The position numbers and the translations under genes are program-made. A DNA stretch of 15,800 bases from NCBI GenBank assembly GCA_964389475.1, contig CAYMFD010000091.1:1-15800 (forward strand). The letters run 5' to 3'. The notes beneath the pieces were generated by a model, which worked only from the letters and a program-made list of their open reading frames with translations, ran no database searches and was not told where the DNA came from. Below, piece by piece: positions 7,776 to 14,516 of the stretch. The DNA comes from CAYMFD01 sp964389475 (GTDB lineage: Bacteria; Bacteroidota; Bacteroidia; Chitinophagales; Saprospiraceae). Every line of letters starts with the position of its first letter. Position 1 is the first letter of the stretch.

Positions 7776-8348
7776 ATGCACCACCACTACATCCTGCACA
7801 AGCCGGCGGGCTACATATCCCAATTCGTCAGTAACGAGCCTACTCGTCGTAACAAGAAAAAACTTGGGGAGCTATACGACTTTGCAGAGGGTACTATGGC
7901 CATAGGCCGTCTGGACCAAAACTCCGAAGGCCTACTCCTCCTTACGACCGATGGTAAGGTAAGCGAAGCAGTCCGTAGCAAAACGGTCGAAAAAGAATAC
8001 TACATCCTCGTAGATGGTATGATCACTGATGAAGCCATCTCACGACTTACCACAGGCGTAACTATCTCGATACACGGCAAGCGATATACCACCCTCCCCT
8101 GCCATGCTCACCGCCTCAAGGGAGATCCAGGCTTTGCGCCGAGAGCAACGATGATGCGTGGTGATAATCATGGCCCGATGTCGTGGGTATCTGTTACAAT
8201 TACTGAGGGCAAATACCGACAGGTACGTAAGATGAGTGCCGCTGTCGGCTACCCTGTCATTCGACTCGTTCGCGTCCGCATAGGACATGTCCTACTTAAA
8301 GATATGGCACAAGGAGCCGTAATAGAGGTTGACAAGTTTGACATCTAA
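7776..8348 (+). CDS. rluE: rRNA pseudouridine synthase, RluE/RsuA-type
   Basis: This enzyme isomerises a specific uridine to pseudouridine in ribosomal RNA; E. coli RluE modifies U2457 of 23S rRNA. The product is 190 residues. It opens with HYILHKPAGYISQF (the usual 'LNKP.G..S' block) and has the catalytic GRLDQNSEGLLLLTTDG motif, with the nucleophile Asp47. KEYYILVDG follows, and ITEGKYRQVRKMSAAVGYPVIRLVRVRIG lies near the C-terminus. There is no S4 RNA-binding domain at the N-terminus, and the protein is close to RluE in length (217 in E. coli), so RluE is a better match than RsuA, RluB or RluF. Assignment to the exact rRNA site is by family only. A GTG start at 7770 would add two residues. 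The gene is convergent with the Fic gene. Confidence 0.9.
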   Translation: MHHHYILHKPAGYISQFVSNEPTRRNKKKLGELYDFAEGTMAIGRLDQNSEGLLLLTTDGKVSEAVRSKTVEKEYYILVDGMITDEAISRLTTGVTISIHGKRYTTLPCHAHRLKGDPGFAPRATMMRGDNHGPMSWVSVTITEGKYRQVRKMSAAVGYPVIRLVRVRIGHVLLKDMAQGAVIEVDKFDI

Positions 8349-8363
8349 TGCCATAGGATCAAC

Positions 8364-8409
8364 CACAAAAAGAGCAGGACTGCAACTAATCATAGAGCCA
8401 CAGTCCTGC
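8364..8409 (-). terminator. Rho-independent terminator for the HTH-Fic gene
   Basis: GCAGGACTG (8374-8382) and CAGTCCTGC (8401-8409) form a perfect nine-base stem with an 18-base loop. Read on the minus strand, the stem is followed by TCTTTTTG, so it terminates transcripts leaving the Fic gene, whose stop is at 8423. Read on the plus strand it lacks a T-run, but it may still affect the convergent rluE-like transcript. Confidence 0.75.
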
Positions 8410-8422
8410 AAGTATACCAAGA

Positions 8423-9511
8423 TTATGGTGCCACAGGCGTCAATAGGTCGATATGCTCCTCAAGACTAGCAATCAATCGATTAATCACCAACTGGTGAAA
8501 AGCCTCTGGATCACCATCTACCTGCACCCGCTCTAGCGCATCAAAGTAGGCAAGACGAGATGGCTGATCACCCTTGAGAACTGCAATCGGGTAACCATGC
8601 ATGAGTAAAATGAGATTCATCACTAGTCGACTCGTACGACCATTACCATCGATGAATGGATGAATAGTCACCAGTCGCTCATGCATCTCAGCCGCTATAA
8701 TCACAGGATGCCCAGACCGCCCATACTGCTCAAAAAACATAAAATAGTCATGCATCAGATCCTGCACCAGCAAAGCGTCAGGCGGGATATGCGCTGCACC
8801 CAGTATACGTACATTGACTTTGCGATACCTACCCGCATTATCACGATCGATACCCCTCAGCACCAGGGCATGTAGATCTAGCAAAAGCCGTCTATCAAAG
8901 TAAGCTCGCTGACCCACAAGGTCGTACATCAGGCTGATCGCCTCACTATGATTAATTGCCTCCAGGTGCTCATTGACGGACTTACCACTAATGGTGATGC
9001 CCTCCTTGACCACCATCATCGTCTCGCTCAGGGTCAAGGTATTACCCTCGATCTTATTGGACTCGTAGGTGTACGACAGCGCAAAATGCTCTCTGACCTT
9101 GCTGGTATGGGTAGTAGACTCAGCACCGGCAAGTAGTACATACTGTCGCTGTAGGTCATCCAGACGGTCAAGTAAGACCTGCGTGCTATCTGAGATCTGA
9201 AACTGATCCTGTATCTGACGCTTAGTAAAGTATTGTAGTCTAGTCTCTGCCGCTAGCAATGCCTCCTGCCCATAGCTTTCGTCTCGCACCAACTCATACA
9301 CCCGCTCTGCTAGTTGCAGCTTTTTGAGACTACCATAGTCAACACCATAGCAAGCCGCCAGTAAGCCAACCTGCTCATCTGTAGGTATACGGCTACCCTT
9401 CTCAAACTTTGAGATCAAAGACTGATCTATACCCGTCCGTGCCACGACCTCCTTCATCTTATACCCAGACGTAGTCCGTAGCTCCTTTAGTCTTGCTTGA
9501 ATAGTGCTCAT
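8423..9511 (-). CDS. XRE-family HTH / Fic domain fusion protein (predicted AMP-transferase)
   Basis: This is a 362-residue two-domain protein. Residues 1-65 are an XRE-type helix-turn-helix (LKELRTTSGYKMKEVVARTG, SLISKFEKGSRIPT). A helical linker follows (about 66-130, LAERVYELVRDESYGQEALLAAE) of a kind seen in Bacteroidota HTH regulators. The Fic domain fills the rest. Its catalytic motif is complete: HPFIDGNGRTSR at 284-295, with catalytic His284, Mg-binding Asp288 and phosphate-binding Arg292. SNKIEG at 151-156 matches the (S/T)xxxE(G/N) inhibitory helix, placing it among Fic proteins whose inhibitor is N-terminal in the same chain. Fic enzymes usually transfer AMP from ATP to a hydroxyl side chain; the target here is unknown. 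AAGGAAG precedes the ATG, and a full promoter and terminator make it a single-gene unit. The HTH suggests self-regulation, which is inference. Confidence 0.92.
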   Translation of the reverse strand: MSTIQARLKELRTTSGYKMKEVVARTGIDQSLISKFEKGSRIPTDEQVGLLAACYGVDYGSLKKLQLAERVYELVRDESYGQEALLAAETRLQYFTKRQIQDQFQISDSTQVLLDRLDDLQRQYVLLAGAESTTHTSKVREHFALSYTYESNKIEGNTLTLSETMMVVKEGITISGKSVNEHLEAINHSEAISLMYDLVGQRAYFDRRLLLDLHALVLRGIDRDNAGRYRKVNVRILGAAHIPPDALLVQDLMHDYFMFFEQYGRSGHPVIIAAEMHERLVTIHPFIDGNGRTSRLVMNLILLMHGYPIAVLKGDQPSRLAYFDALERVQVDGDPEAFHQLVINRLIASLEEHIDLLTPVAP

Positions 9512-9528
9512 ATCTCTTCCTTATAACA

Positions 9529-9559
9529 CAAAGATATAAATTATGACATAGATTGTCAA
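9529..9559 (-). promoter_or_regulatory. Canonical Bacteroidota promoter for the HTH-Fic gene
   Basis: On the minus strand a TTG (-33, 9557-9559) is separated by exactly 20 bases from TATCTTTG (-7, 9529-9536), an exact TAnnTTTG match. A ribosome-binding site AAGGAAG (9514-9520) lies between it and the ATG at 9511. The predicted 5' leader is short, about 12 bases. Confidence 0.8.
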
Positions 9560-9914
9560 GACACTATTATGAATATTAGTTGATCGTTACTGTAACTGTA
9601 TATGTGAGGGTCCTGGCAAAAGAGCAGACCTTAAGGGGTTAGTGCAGAAAGGTGCGGGTAGTAGTCTTGCCATACAGGGCACCAAGTCCAGTACTACTAG
9701 ACCATATGACATGTGACTAGTCGTCGGCGTAAACGATATGCCTAGGCTATTGTCGGCCATGAAATAATGTCTTCCTCATTAGCCATACCAACGGTGACTT
9801 AGGGCCAGCCGATACACTCTGCATTGGGCTAATTAGCTCAGTATGAATATGCTACCTCCGATTAATTGTCAGCTTGGATTCTTGTCAACAAATACCACTT
9901 ACCTCTAATCTTGT
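9560..9914. other. Non-coding spacer between the HTH-Fic gene and the fibre gene
   Basis: This stretch of about 355 bases lies upstream of the Fic promoter and downstream of the fibre gene stop. I find no credible open frame, no terminator hairpin with a T-run, and no complete tRNA. A short tRNA-like string occurs near 9826 but does not fold (see rejected items). Nothing else stands out. Confidence 0.6.
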
Positions 9915-12866
9915 CTAGTTACCTTTCTCAAGCTTATCAAGCCTTGATAAAATTTGCTCTAATTTATCTTTAAGCTTCTGATTCTCGTCAGCTAATTCGC
10001 TGTTCTTGTCATCTAGCTCCTGCACAGCTTTTACCAATGGGACAACAAATTCGGCATATGATATACTGTAAAGGCCGTCAGCACTATCCGGGCTTTTCAC
10101 TCCTTGAAAATCAATACCTACTCTTCTAATGACTTCCTCTACATCTTGAGCGATAAACCCAACTTGTGTAATACTTGACAGCCTAGTTCTTGCCACATTA
10201 AGTGGGTCTGAGCTGTCACTACTTACATCTTCTCCCATCATATTGGCGAGCATACCGTAGTCTACCTTATATGATACTGGCTGCAGCTCTCTAACGAAGC
10301 TAAGACCAGCAACATCGTGGGCTATTTCAGATTTCACTCTTCTATCAGATGGCCAAGAATAGGCTACATTACCCACAACACTAGTCACTGCAGTATTCCC
10401 AAGTCTTACATAGTTACTCTGGGGTGCCCTAGCCTCATGCCCGATTGCAGTTGTATTAGTTAAGTTCGCCTGGCCGTTGGCAGGACCAGCACCATAACCT
10501 AGTGCAGAATTACACTCTCCTGTGAAGTTTTGCAATCCTGACCATCTACCGACGAAAGTGTTCCTGTCACCTGTTGTAACATTGAATCCAGATTGATTAC
10601 CAAGTAGAGTATTGTTCACTCCAACCGTGTTATTAAAGCCTGAACCGTCTCCCACGAAAGTATTGTTAAGGCCAGTCGTATTGTTCTCTCCTGCCCCTGA
10701 ACCTATACCAACGTTATTAGATCCAGATGAATTACGAAGAGAATTTTCACCAACAGAAGTATTACTATCTCCTGTTGCGTGCTCCATTGCTTGGTGGCCA
10801 ACTCCGACATTACTATCGCCTGTCAAATTATTTCTACCAGATAATCTCCCTAGGTACGTATTAAAACTGCCATTAGCCATTTGACCAGACAGGTCTCCGA
10901 CAAAGACATTGTTGTCACCGTCCGTATTGGCAAAACCAGCCACTCGACCTAAAGCTACATTATAGTTGCCTTCCGTATTACTCCCCAATGCACTAAGACC
11001 AACCGCAACATTCCTTATTCCACTGGTATTGGACAATAATGCGGAGTGCCCTAAGGCTGTATTTTCAACCCCCGTCAGGTTGTCGCGTAATGTTCTGTTT
11101 CCCAACGCAACATTAGCACCACTCGTACCAGTGGTGCCAAACTCTCTCAGACTTTCAAAACCTATAGCCACATTATCGTTTGTACTAATACTCTCCTGTA
11201 GTGCCCCTCTACCAAAAGCTATGTTCCGACTTCCGGTAGTGATTGATTTTCCTGCCAGTTCACCTACTATCGTATTGTTCTCCCCTGACAACAACACTGA
11301 GCCCGCACCTTGGCCAATTACTGTATTTTTTGAGTTCCACAAACTCAGTACTGGAGTGCTGTTCACCAAGCCAATCTCAAAATATTTAGTTCCTGAAATC
11401 CCAAACTCAATTTTATCAGAATCAGAACTAACTTCTACATCTACATAAGTGTCCTGATCTGCGTCTTCTAGTTTGTTTAGCACTCCAGAGGGCAAAAGCA
11501 CCGTATTCGAACCTGAAAGTGTCAAATCGTTACCAACGATACTTAACGATTGTATTTCATTAACTGGATCAGCATCTGCATCAGTATGTGCATCCACATA
11601 GGACTTGTTAGCACCATCACTTGATAACGTTGGACTAGCAAGATTTATCAGCTTATTACCCGTCAAATCCAAATCCACTGTGGCACTATGGTTACCTAAG
11701 TTATCCGCACCTGCTGGTAATGTTATCGATCCTCCGCCGCTAGATAGACTTATATCTTGTCCGCTAATGCTTATCGTCTGAAGCTCATTGACAGGGTCGG
11801 CATCGGCATCGTCGATCGAAATTGCATCCACATACGCTTTATTGGCTACATCACTAGCGTTAGTTGGTGATACTACGTTTGTAATACTGAAATTAGCTGC
11901 ATTAATGTTTTGAGTTGCTGTATGATTCCCAAGGTTATCTCCTGATGAAGGGACTGTCACAGTGCCACCATTATTAGAAAGAGAAATATCATTCCCACTG
12001 ATAGATATAGTTTGTATTTCATTTATTGGGTCTGCATCTGCGTCAGTATGGGAATCTACGTAAGCTTTTGTCGCTGCATCAGTACCCAAACCAGGCAGGG
12101 CAAGATTGATGAGTTTATTATTAGCTAAGTCTAAATCGGTAGTCGCAACATGACTTCCTAGATCATCTCCTCCGCCCGATGGAAGAGCTACGGTACCACC
12201 ACCATTAGACAGACTAATATCTGATCCTGTGATACTTAAGATCTGAATCTCATTCTGTGGATCATCATCCATATCCAAGGTCCCTAGTTCAGCCTTAGAA
12301 ACGATTCCACATTCATCTATTGTCAAAACTTCTGTACTACCAGATGAACTTAGATTTGGCAGCATTAAATCATCTAGAATCCTGACATTCGGATCGCTTC
12401 CGCATGGAAAACACTGTTCTACCGACAACCTTACCTCAGTCTGACCTGATGCAGAACCTTCACAGATCAATACAGTAATATCTGTTTGAGGAGTTGCAAA
12501 AGGAATTAAATAATTGCTTTCATTCGGAGGTCCGCCAAATGAAGGAGGATTGAGGGAATATTCAGAGCACGTTATTGGATCAATTACTTCAATATAATCT
12601 GGCGTAAAGTCTGGTAGTCCAATTACCGATAAATTAATACAAGAATTCTGAACACCAGAATTATCAACAAAGTCTATTGACACCTCTCTACAGTTAACAT
12701 AGCCACCGCAACCGCAATTCGCTTCAAAAGGTGTTAAATTCACATCAACGCTACTTACTAAGTTTAAAGAAATTGGAGAATTACATTGAGCATATAAATC
12801 AACACATCTGACAGCTATTAAGCTGACTAAAAAAACTTTAATAAGTAAAACTATATACCTACTCAT
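9915..12866 (-). CDS. Secreted repeat fibre with beta-roll head and C-terminal S74 intramolecular chaperone
   Basis: This 983-residue predicted secreted protein has five parts. (1) Signal peptide, residues 1-26, cleavage likely after LYA. (2) A cysteine-rich globular region, about 27-195. (3) Three and a half repeats of about 76 residues (about 200-460), each with DADADP.NE.Q..SI.G.DISLS, then DNLG.H.AT, then KAYVD. (4) Eighteen 16-17-residue repeats (514-820) with consensus N(T/V)x.Gx.(S/A)(G/L)x.N.TG, like the left-handed beta-roll of YadA-type heads. (5) A peptidase S74 chaperone domain (about 836-950), with SDRRVK placing the Ser840-Lys845 pair at the spacing of the autocleaving dyad, then a coiled coil (947-983). 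S74 domains trimerise fibres and then cut themselves off. There is no T9SS sorting domain and no phage gene nearby. A surface adhesin or appendage is the best guess. The DNA looks more A+T rich than its neighbours. Confidence 0.88.
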   Translation of the reverse strand: MSRYIVLLIKVFLVSLIAVRCVDLYAQCNSPISLNLVSSVDVNLTPFEANCGCGGYVNCREVSIDFVDNSGVQNSCINLSVIGLPDFTPDYIEVIDPITCSEYSLNPPSFGGPPNESNYLIPFATPQTDITVLICEGSASGQTEVRLSVEQCFPCGSDPNVRILDDLMLPNLSSSGSTEVLTIDECGIVSKAELGTLDMDDDPQNEIQILSITGSDISLSNGGGTVALPSGGGDDLGSHVATTDLDLANNKLINLALPGLGTDAATKAYVDSHTDADADPINEIQTISISGNDISLSNNGGTVTVPSSGDNLGNHTATQNINAANFSITNVVSPTNASDVANKAYVDAISIDDADADPVNELQTISISGQDISLSSGGGSITLPAGADNLGNHSATVDLDLTGNKLINLASPTLSSDGANKSYVDAHTDADADPVNEIQSLSIVGNDLTLSGSNTVLLPSGVLNKLEDADQDTYVDVEVSSDSDKIEFGISGTKYFEIGLVNSTPVLSLWNSKNTVIGQGAGSVLLSGENNTIVGELAGKSITTGSRNIAFGRGALQESISTNDNVAIGFESLREFGTTGTSGANVALGNRTLRDNLTGVENTALGHSALLSNTSGIRNVAVGLSALGSNTEGNYNVALGRVAGFANTDGDNNVFVGDLSGQMANGSFNTYLGRLSGRNNLTGDSNVGVGHQAMEHATGDSNTSVGENSLRNSSGSNNVGIGSGAGENNTTGLNNTFVGDGSGFNNTVGVNNTLLGNQSGFNVTTGDRNTFVGRWSGLQNFTGECNSALGYGAGPANGQANLTNTTAIGHEARAPQSNYVRLGNTAVTSVVGNVAYSWPSDRRVKSEIAHDVAGLSFVRELQPVSYKVDYGMLANMMGEDVSSDSSDPLNVARTRLSSITQVGFIAQDVEEVIRRVGIDFQGVKSPDSADGLYSISYAEFVVPLVKAVQELDDKNSELADENQKLKDKLEQILSRLDKLEKGN
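10407..11327 (-). repeat. Eighteen tandem 51-bp-period coding repeats (beta-roll units)
   Basis: The encoded motif N(T/V)xxG begins at residues 514, 531, 548, 565, 585, 602, 619, 636, 653, 669, 686, 702, 718, 735, 752, 769, 786 and 804. The step is 16-18 residues, with one step of 20. The units have diverged at DNA level but keep strict register, as expected of a structural repeat under selection. Confidence 0.9.
11487..12269 (-). repeat. Three and a half coding repeats of about 230 bp
   Basis: These encode residues about 200-274, 275-351, 352-428 and a partial copy 429-460. Each unit has an acidic DADADP.NE start, a beta-prone ISISG.DISLS segment, a LP...DNLG.H.AT segment and a KAYVD end. 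The fourth copy departs from the pattern after VLLPSG. Confidence 0.88.
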
Positions 12867-12918
12867 AACTTTAATTTATATAATTTTTATTGCTAAAATA
12901 ATTTATCTAATTTATCAA

Positions 12919-12980
12919 CTATACTACCACCAATACACCACATTTAAAAGCATTATTAGCCTATAAATAGTGTAGTATAG
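12919..12980. repeat. Separated inverted repeat upstream of the fibre gene
   Basis: CTATACTAC (12919-12927) is exactly mirrored by GTAGTATAG (12972-12980), 44 bases apart. Both arms lie in the AT-rich spacer upstream of the fibre start codon at 12866. It could be a paired regulator-binding site or a leader structure. A nine-base match in this short spacer is only moderately unlikely by chance. Confidence 0.35.
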
Positions 12981-12998
12981 CTTATATCCTTCCCAAAA

Positions 12999-13364
12999 TC
13001 ACAGTACATCCCGCTCCCCTTCCACCCTACTTACATTGCAATTACTACCAGCTATCGTGACCTCCACGAGCTGTAGATACACGTGAAGGCTGGCCTCGCG
13101 GCGGGCATTTATGATGTCAGTAGTAGATATGGATGGGTGTATATCCGCATGACTAGATACGAGATGACCCTTTCGTTGAGAGAGTACACCATTGATTGGC
13201 TTGGGTCCTTCCCGGTGGTAGGCTTGCATAGAGGTTTCATTAAGGCTCTTGCAATTTGATACTTCTGAGCAGCTAAGTGGCAAGTCGATTGGTAAATGGC
13301 TTGTCTCCATTGGTAAGCGGTTAATTTTATGTAGCATTAGGCACTGTCTTTTCGGTTTTAACAT
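12999..13364 (-). CDS. Small hypothetical ORF between the LytTR regulator and the fibre gene
   Basis: This is a 121-codon open frame on the same strand as its neighbours, starting 22 bases after the LytTR stop. I do not recognise the product. It has no signal peptide or membrane segment and is rich in Ser, Asn and His, with a beta-prone end (VYLQLVEVTIAGSNCNVSRVEG). Internal Met codons at residues 10 and 19 are alternative starts; residue 19 (METSHLPIDLPLSC) gives a more protein-like N-terminus. The same-strand position and close spacing favour a real gene. The odd composition of the first 20 residues and the lack of a ribosome-binding site argue against one. It could be a non-coding stretch that is open by chance. 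Confidence 0.4.
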   Translation of the reverse strand: MLKPKRQCLMLHKINRLPMETSHLPIDLPLSCSEVSNCKSLNETSMQAYHREGPKPINGVLSQRKGHLVSSHADIHPSISTTDIINARREASLHVYLQLVEVTIAGSNCNVSRVEGERDVL

Positions 13365-13386
13365 TTCGAAGGTTGAGGCGGCATTC

Positions 13387-14109
13387 TCAATAGCCCGGCA
13401 ACTGATCCAAAAACTCTTGCCTTCTACGCCTTGAAAGCGGCAATACAGTGCCGTCGTCTAGGACGATGGAGCCACCATCAGATTTGACGTATCGGCCTAC
13501 GTGAGACATGTTGATAATGTGGCTTGCATGTATTCTTACAAATTGCTCATTTTGCAGCTGCCGCTCGACTTCACTCAGTGTCTTACTGAGTAGGTGCCTT
13601 CCGGTTACCGTAACGACGAGGCAGTATGCACCATCAGCGGAGCAGTAAAGTATGTCGTCATGCTTGACGATATCGACACCATCTTTGGAGTGGAGGCAAA
13701 TCTTCTTTGGCTTAAGGCCACTAGCTAGAACTGACCCTCTGTGAGCATCTCTTCTGAGTTGTCGCTGCAGACTAGCCTTGTGTAGGGCATGGATCAGCTC
13801 CTGAGGCTCGACTGGTAGAAGGAGACAATGGAGGGCATCGCATGCGAAGGCGTGCAAAGCGTCCTTCGGATCACTTGCGAAAAGCAACAACTCTGGCTTA
13901 GATGGACTACTTACGATAAAATTGCATGGAGTAGAGCTCTGTCGACATAGGTCTGATAGCACTACATCAGCCGATAAAGTGGCGTCAAGTTTCAACTCCT
14001 CAACGGATGCATCATATACCTTTACAACAGAAACATCTGGGCAATATTTGTTGATCGTATCAACCAATATCAGGTTCACCTCTCTATCACATATTAAGAT
14101 TGCATTCAT
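13387..14109 (-). CDS. LytTR-type response regulator with a degenerate receiver domain
   Basis: This is a 240-residue predicted transcription regulator. Residues 1-118 look like a CheY receiver. Asp8 of the acidic pair is kept, but its partner is Cys7. Asp53 (ADVVLSD) is in the phospho-acceptor position. Ser79 replaces the usual Thr/Ser region (LLLFAS). The conserved 'KP' lysine is leucine (LLLPV, residue 98), and the loop after Asp53 is unlike a normal receiver. Residues about 135-237 are a LytTR DNA-binding domain (DDILYCSADGAYCLVV, LSEVERQL, FVRIHASHIINMSHV, VLPLSRRRRQEF). No sensor kinase is adjacent. The missing lysine suggests signalling that is weak or independent of phosphorylation. 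The ATG at 14109 lies within the 55-base sequence repeated across the N gap; the gene itself is complete. Confidence 0.9.
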   Translation of the reverse strand: MNAILICDREVNLILVDTINKYCPDVSVVKVYDASVEELKLDATLSADVVLSDLCRQSSTPCNFIVSSPSKPELLLFASDPKDALHAFACDALHCLLLPVEPQELIHALHKASLQRQLRRDAHRGSVLASGLKPKKICLHSKDGVDIVKHDDILYCSADGAYCLVVTVTGRHLLSKTLSEVERQLQNEQFVRIHASHIINMSHVGRYVKSDGGSIVLDDGTVLPLSRRRRQEFLDQLPGY

Positions 14110-14286
14110 CGTAGGCTCATTAGGTATCGCTNNNNNNNNNNNNNNNNNNNNNNNNNNNNNNNNNNNNNNNNNNNNNNNNNNNNNNNNNNNNNNNNNNNNN
14201 NNNNNNNNNNNNNNNNNNNNNNNNNNNNNNNCACCTCTCTATCACATATTAAGATTGCATTCATCGTAGGCTCATTAGGTATCGCT
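14077..14286. other. Artificial N gap with duplicated 55-bp contig ends
   Basis: Exactly 100 N (14132-14231) are flanked by two identical 55-base sequences, 14077-14131 and 14232-14286. Fifty-five is a common de Bruijn k-mer length, so the two contigs almost certainly overlap by 55 bases and the real sequence is continuous from 14131 to 14287. The start codon of the LytTR gene appears in both copies. The true region is 155 bases shorter than written. Confidence 0.93.
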
Positions 14287-14322
14287 CGTTGAAAATCTCA
14301 TAGCAGAGACTCATCTACGATC

Positions 14323-14354
14323 CAAACTTACCTTGACATGCCAGTGCTTTGCAA
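14323..14354 (-). promoter_or_regulatory. Bacteroidota-type promoter for the LytTR regulator gene
   Basis: On the minus strand a TTG (14352-14354) is followed after 21 bases by TAAGTTTG (14323-14330), an exact TAnnTTTG. Once the false gap is collapsed, the box ends about 58 bases before the start codon, giving a leader of about 50 bases. A near-palindromic A/T tract (AAAAAACAGTTTTTT, within 14358-14373) lies just upstream and could act as an upstream element or operator. Confidence 0.6.
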
Positions 14355-14516
14355 CACAAAAAAACTGTTTTTTCCTACTCAAAATACAGTGATCGGTTAA
14401 ACAAAATAGATCACAACACCTTAGCTAACAGGTCATTAATTAATAATCACACTCTTTAAATTTCCTTCTTGAAAAACTTGGTACCTTACGCCTGAGAGAG
14501 CCCAAATGATTCTTAG

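Noticed and set aside
9826..9900. tRNA-like string (GGGCTAATTAGCTCAG) on the plus strand
   Set aside because: It resembles the 5' end and D-arm of a tRNA, but the D-stem does not close, no anticodon stem forms, the T-loop consensus is absent and no acceptor partner pairs. It is a chance match or at most a decayed fragment.
10612..11448. Two plus-strand open frames opposite the fibre repeats
   Set aside because: They are Pro/Leu-rich low-complexity shadows created by the periodic codons of the repeat region on the minus strand.
9915..12866. Prophage tail-fibre gene
   Set aside because: The S74 domain is phage-like, but there is an N-terminal signal peptide and no capsid, tail, lysis or integrase gene in the window. 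The nearby holin-IV-like protein belongs to a family common on bacterial chromosomes.
13922..14269. Plus-strand open frame through the second N gap
   Set aside because: It is antisense to the LytTR gene and crosses an artificial gap, so it is not a gene.
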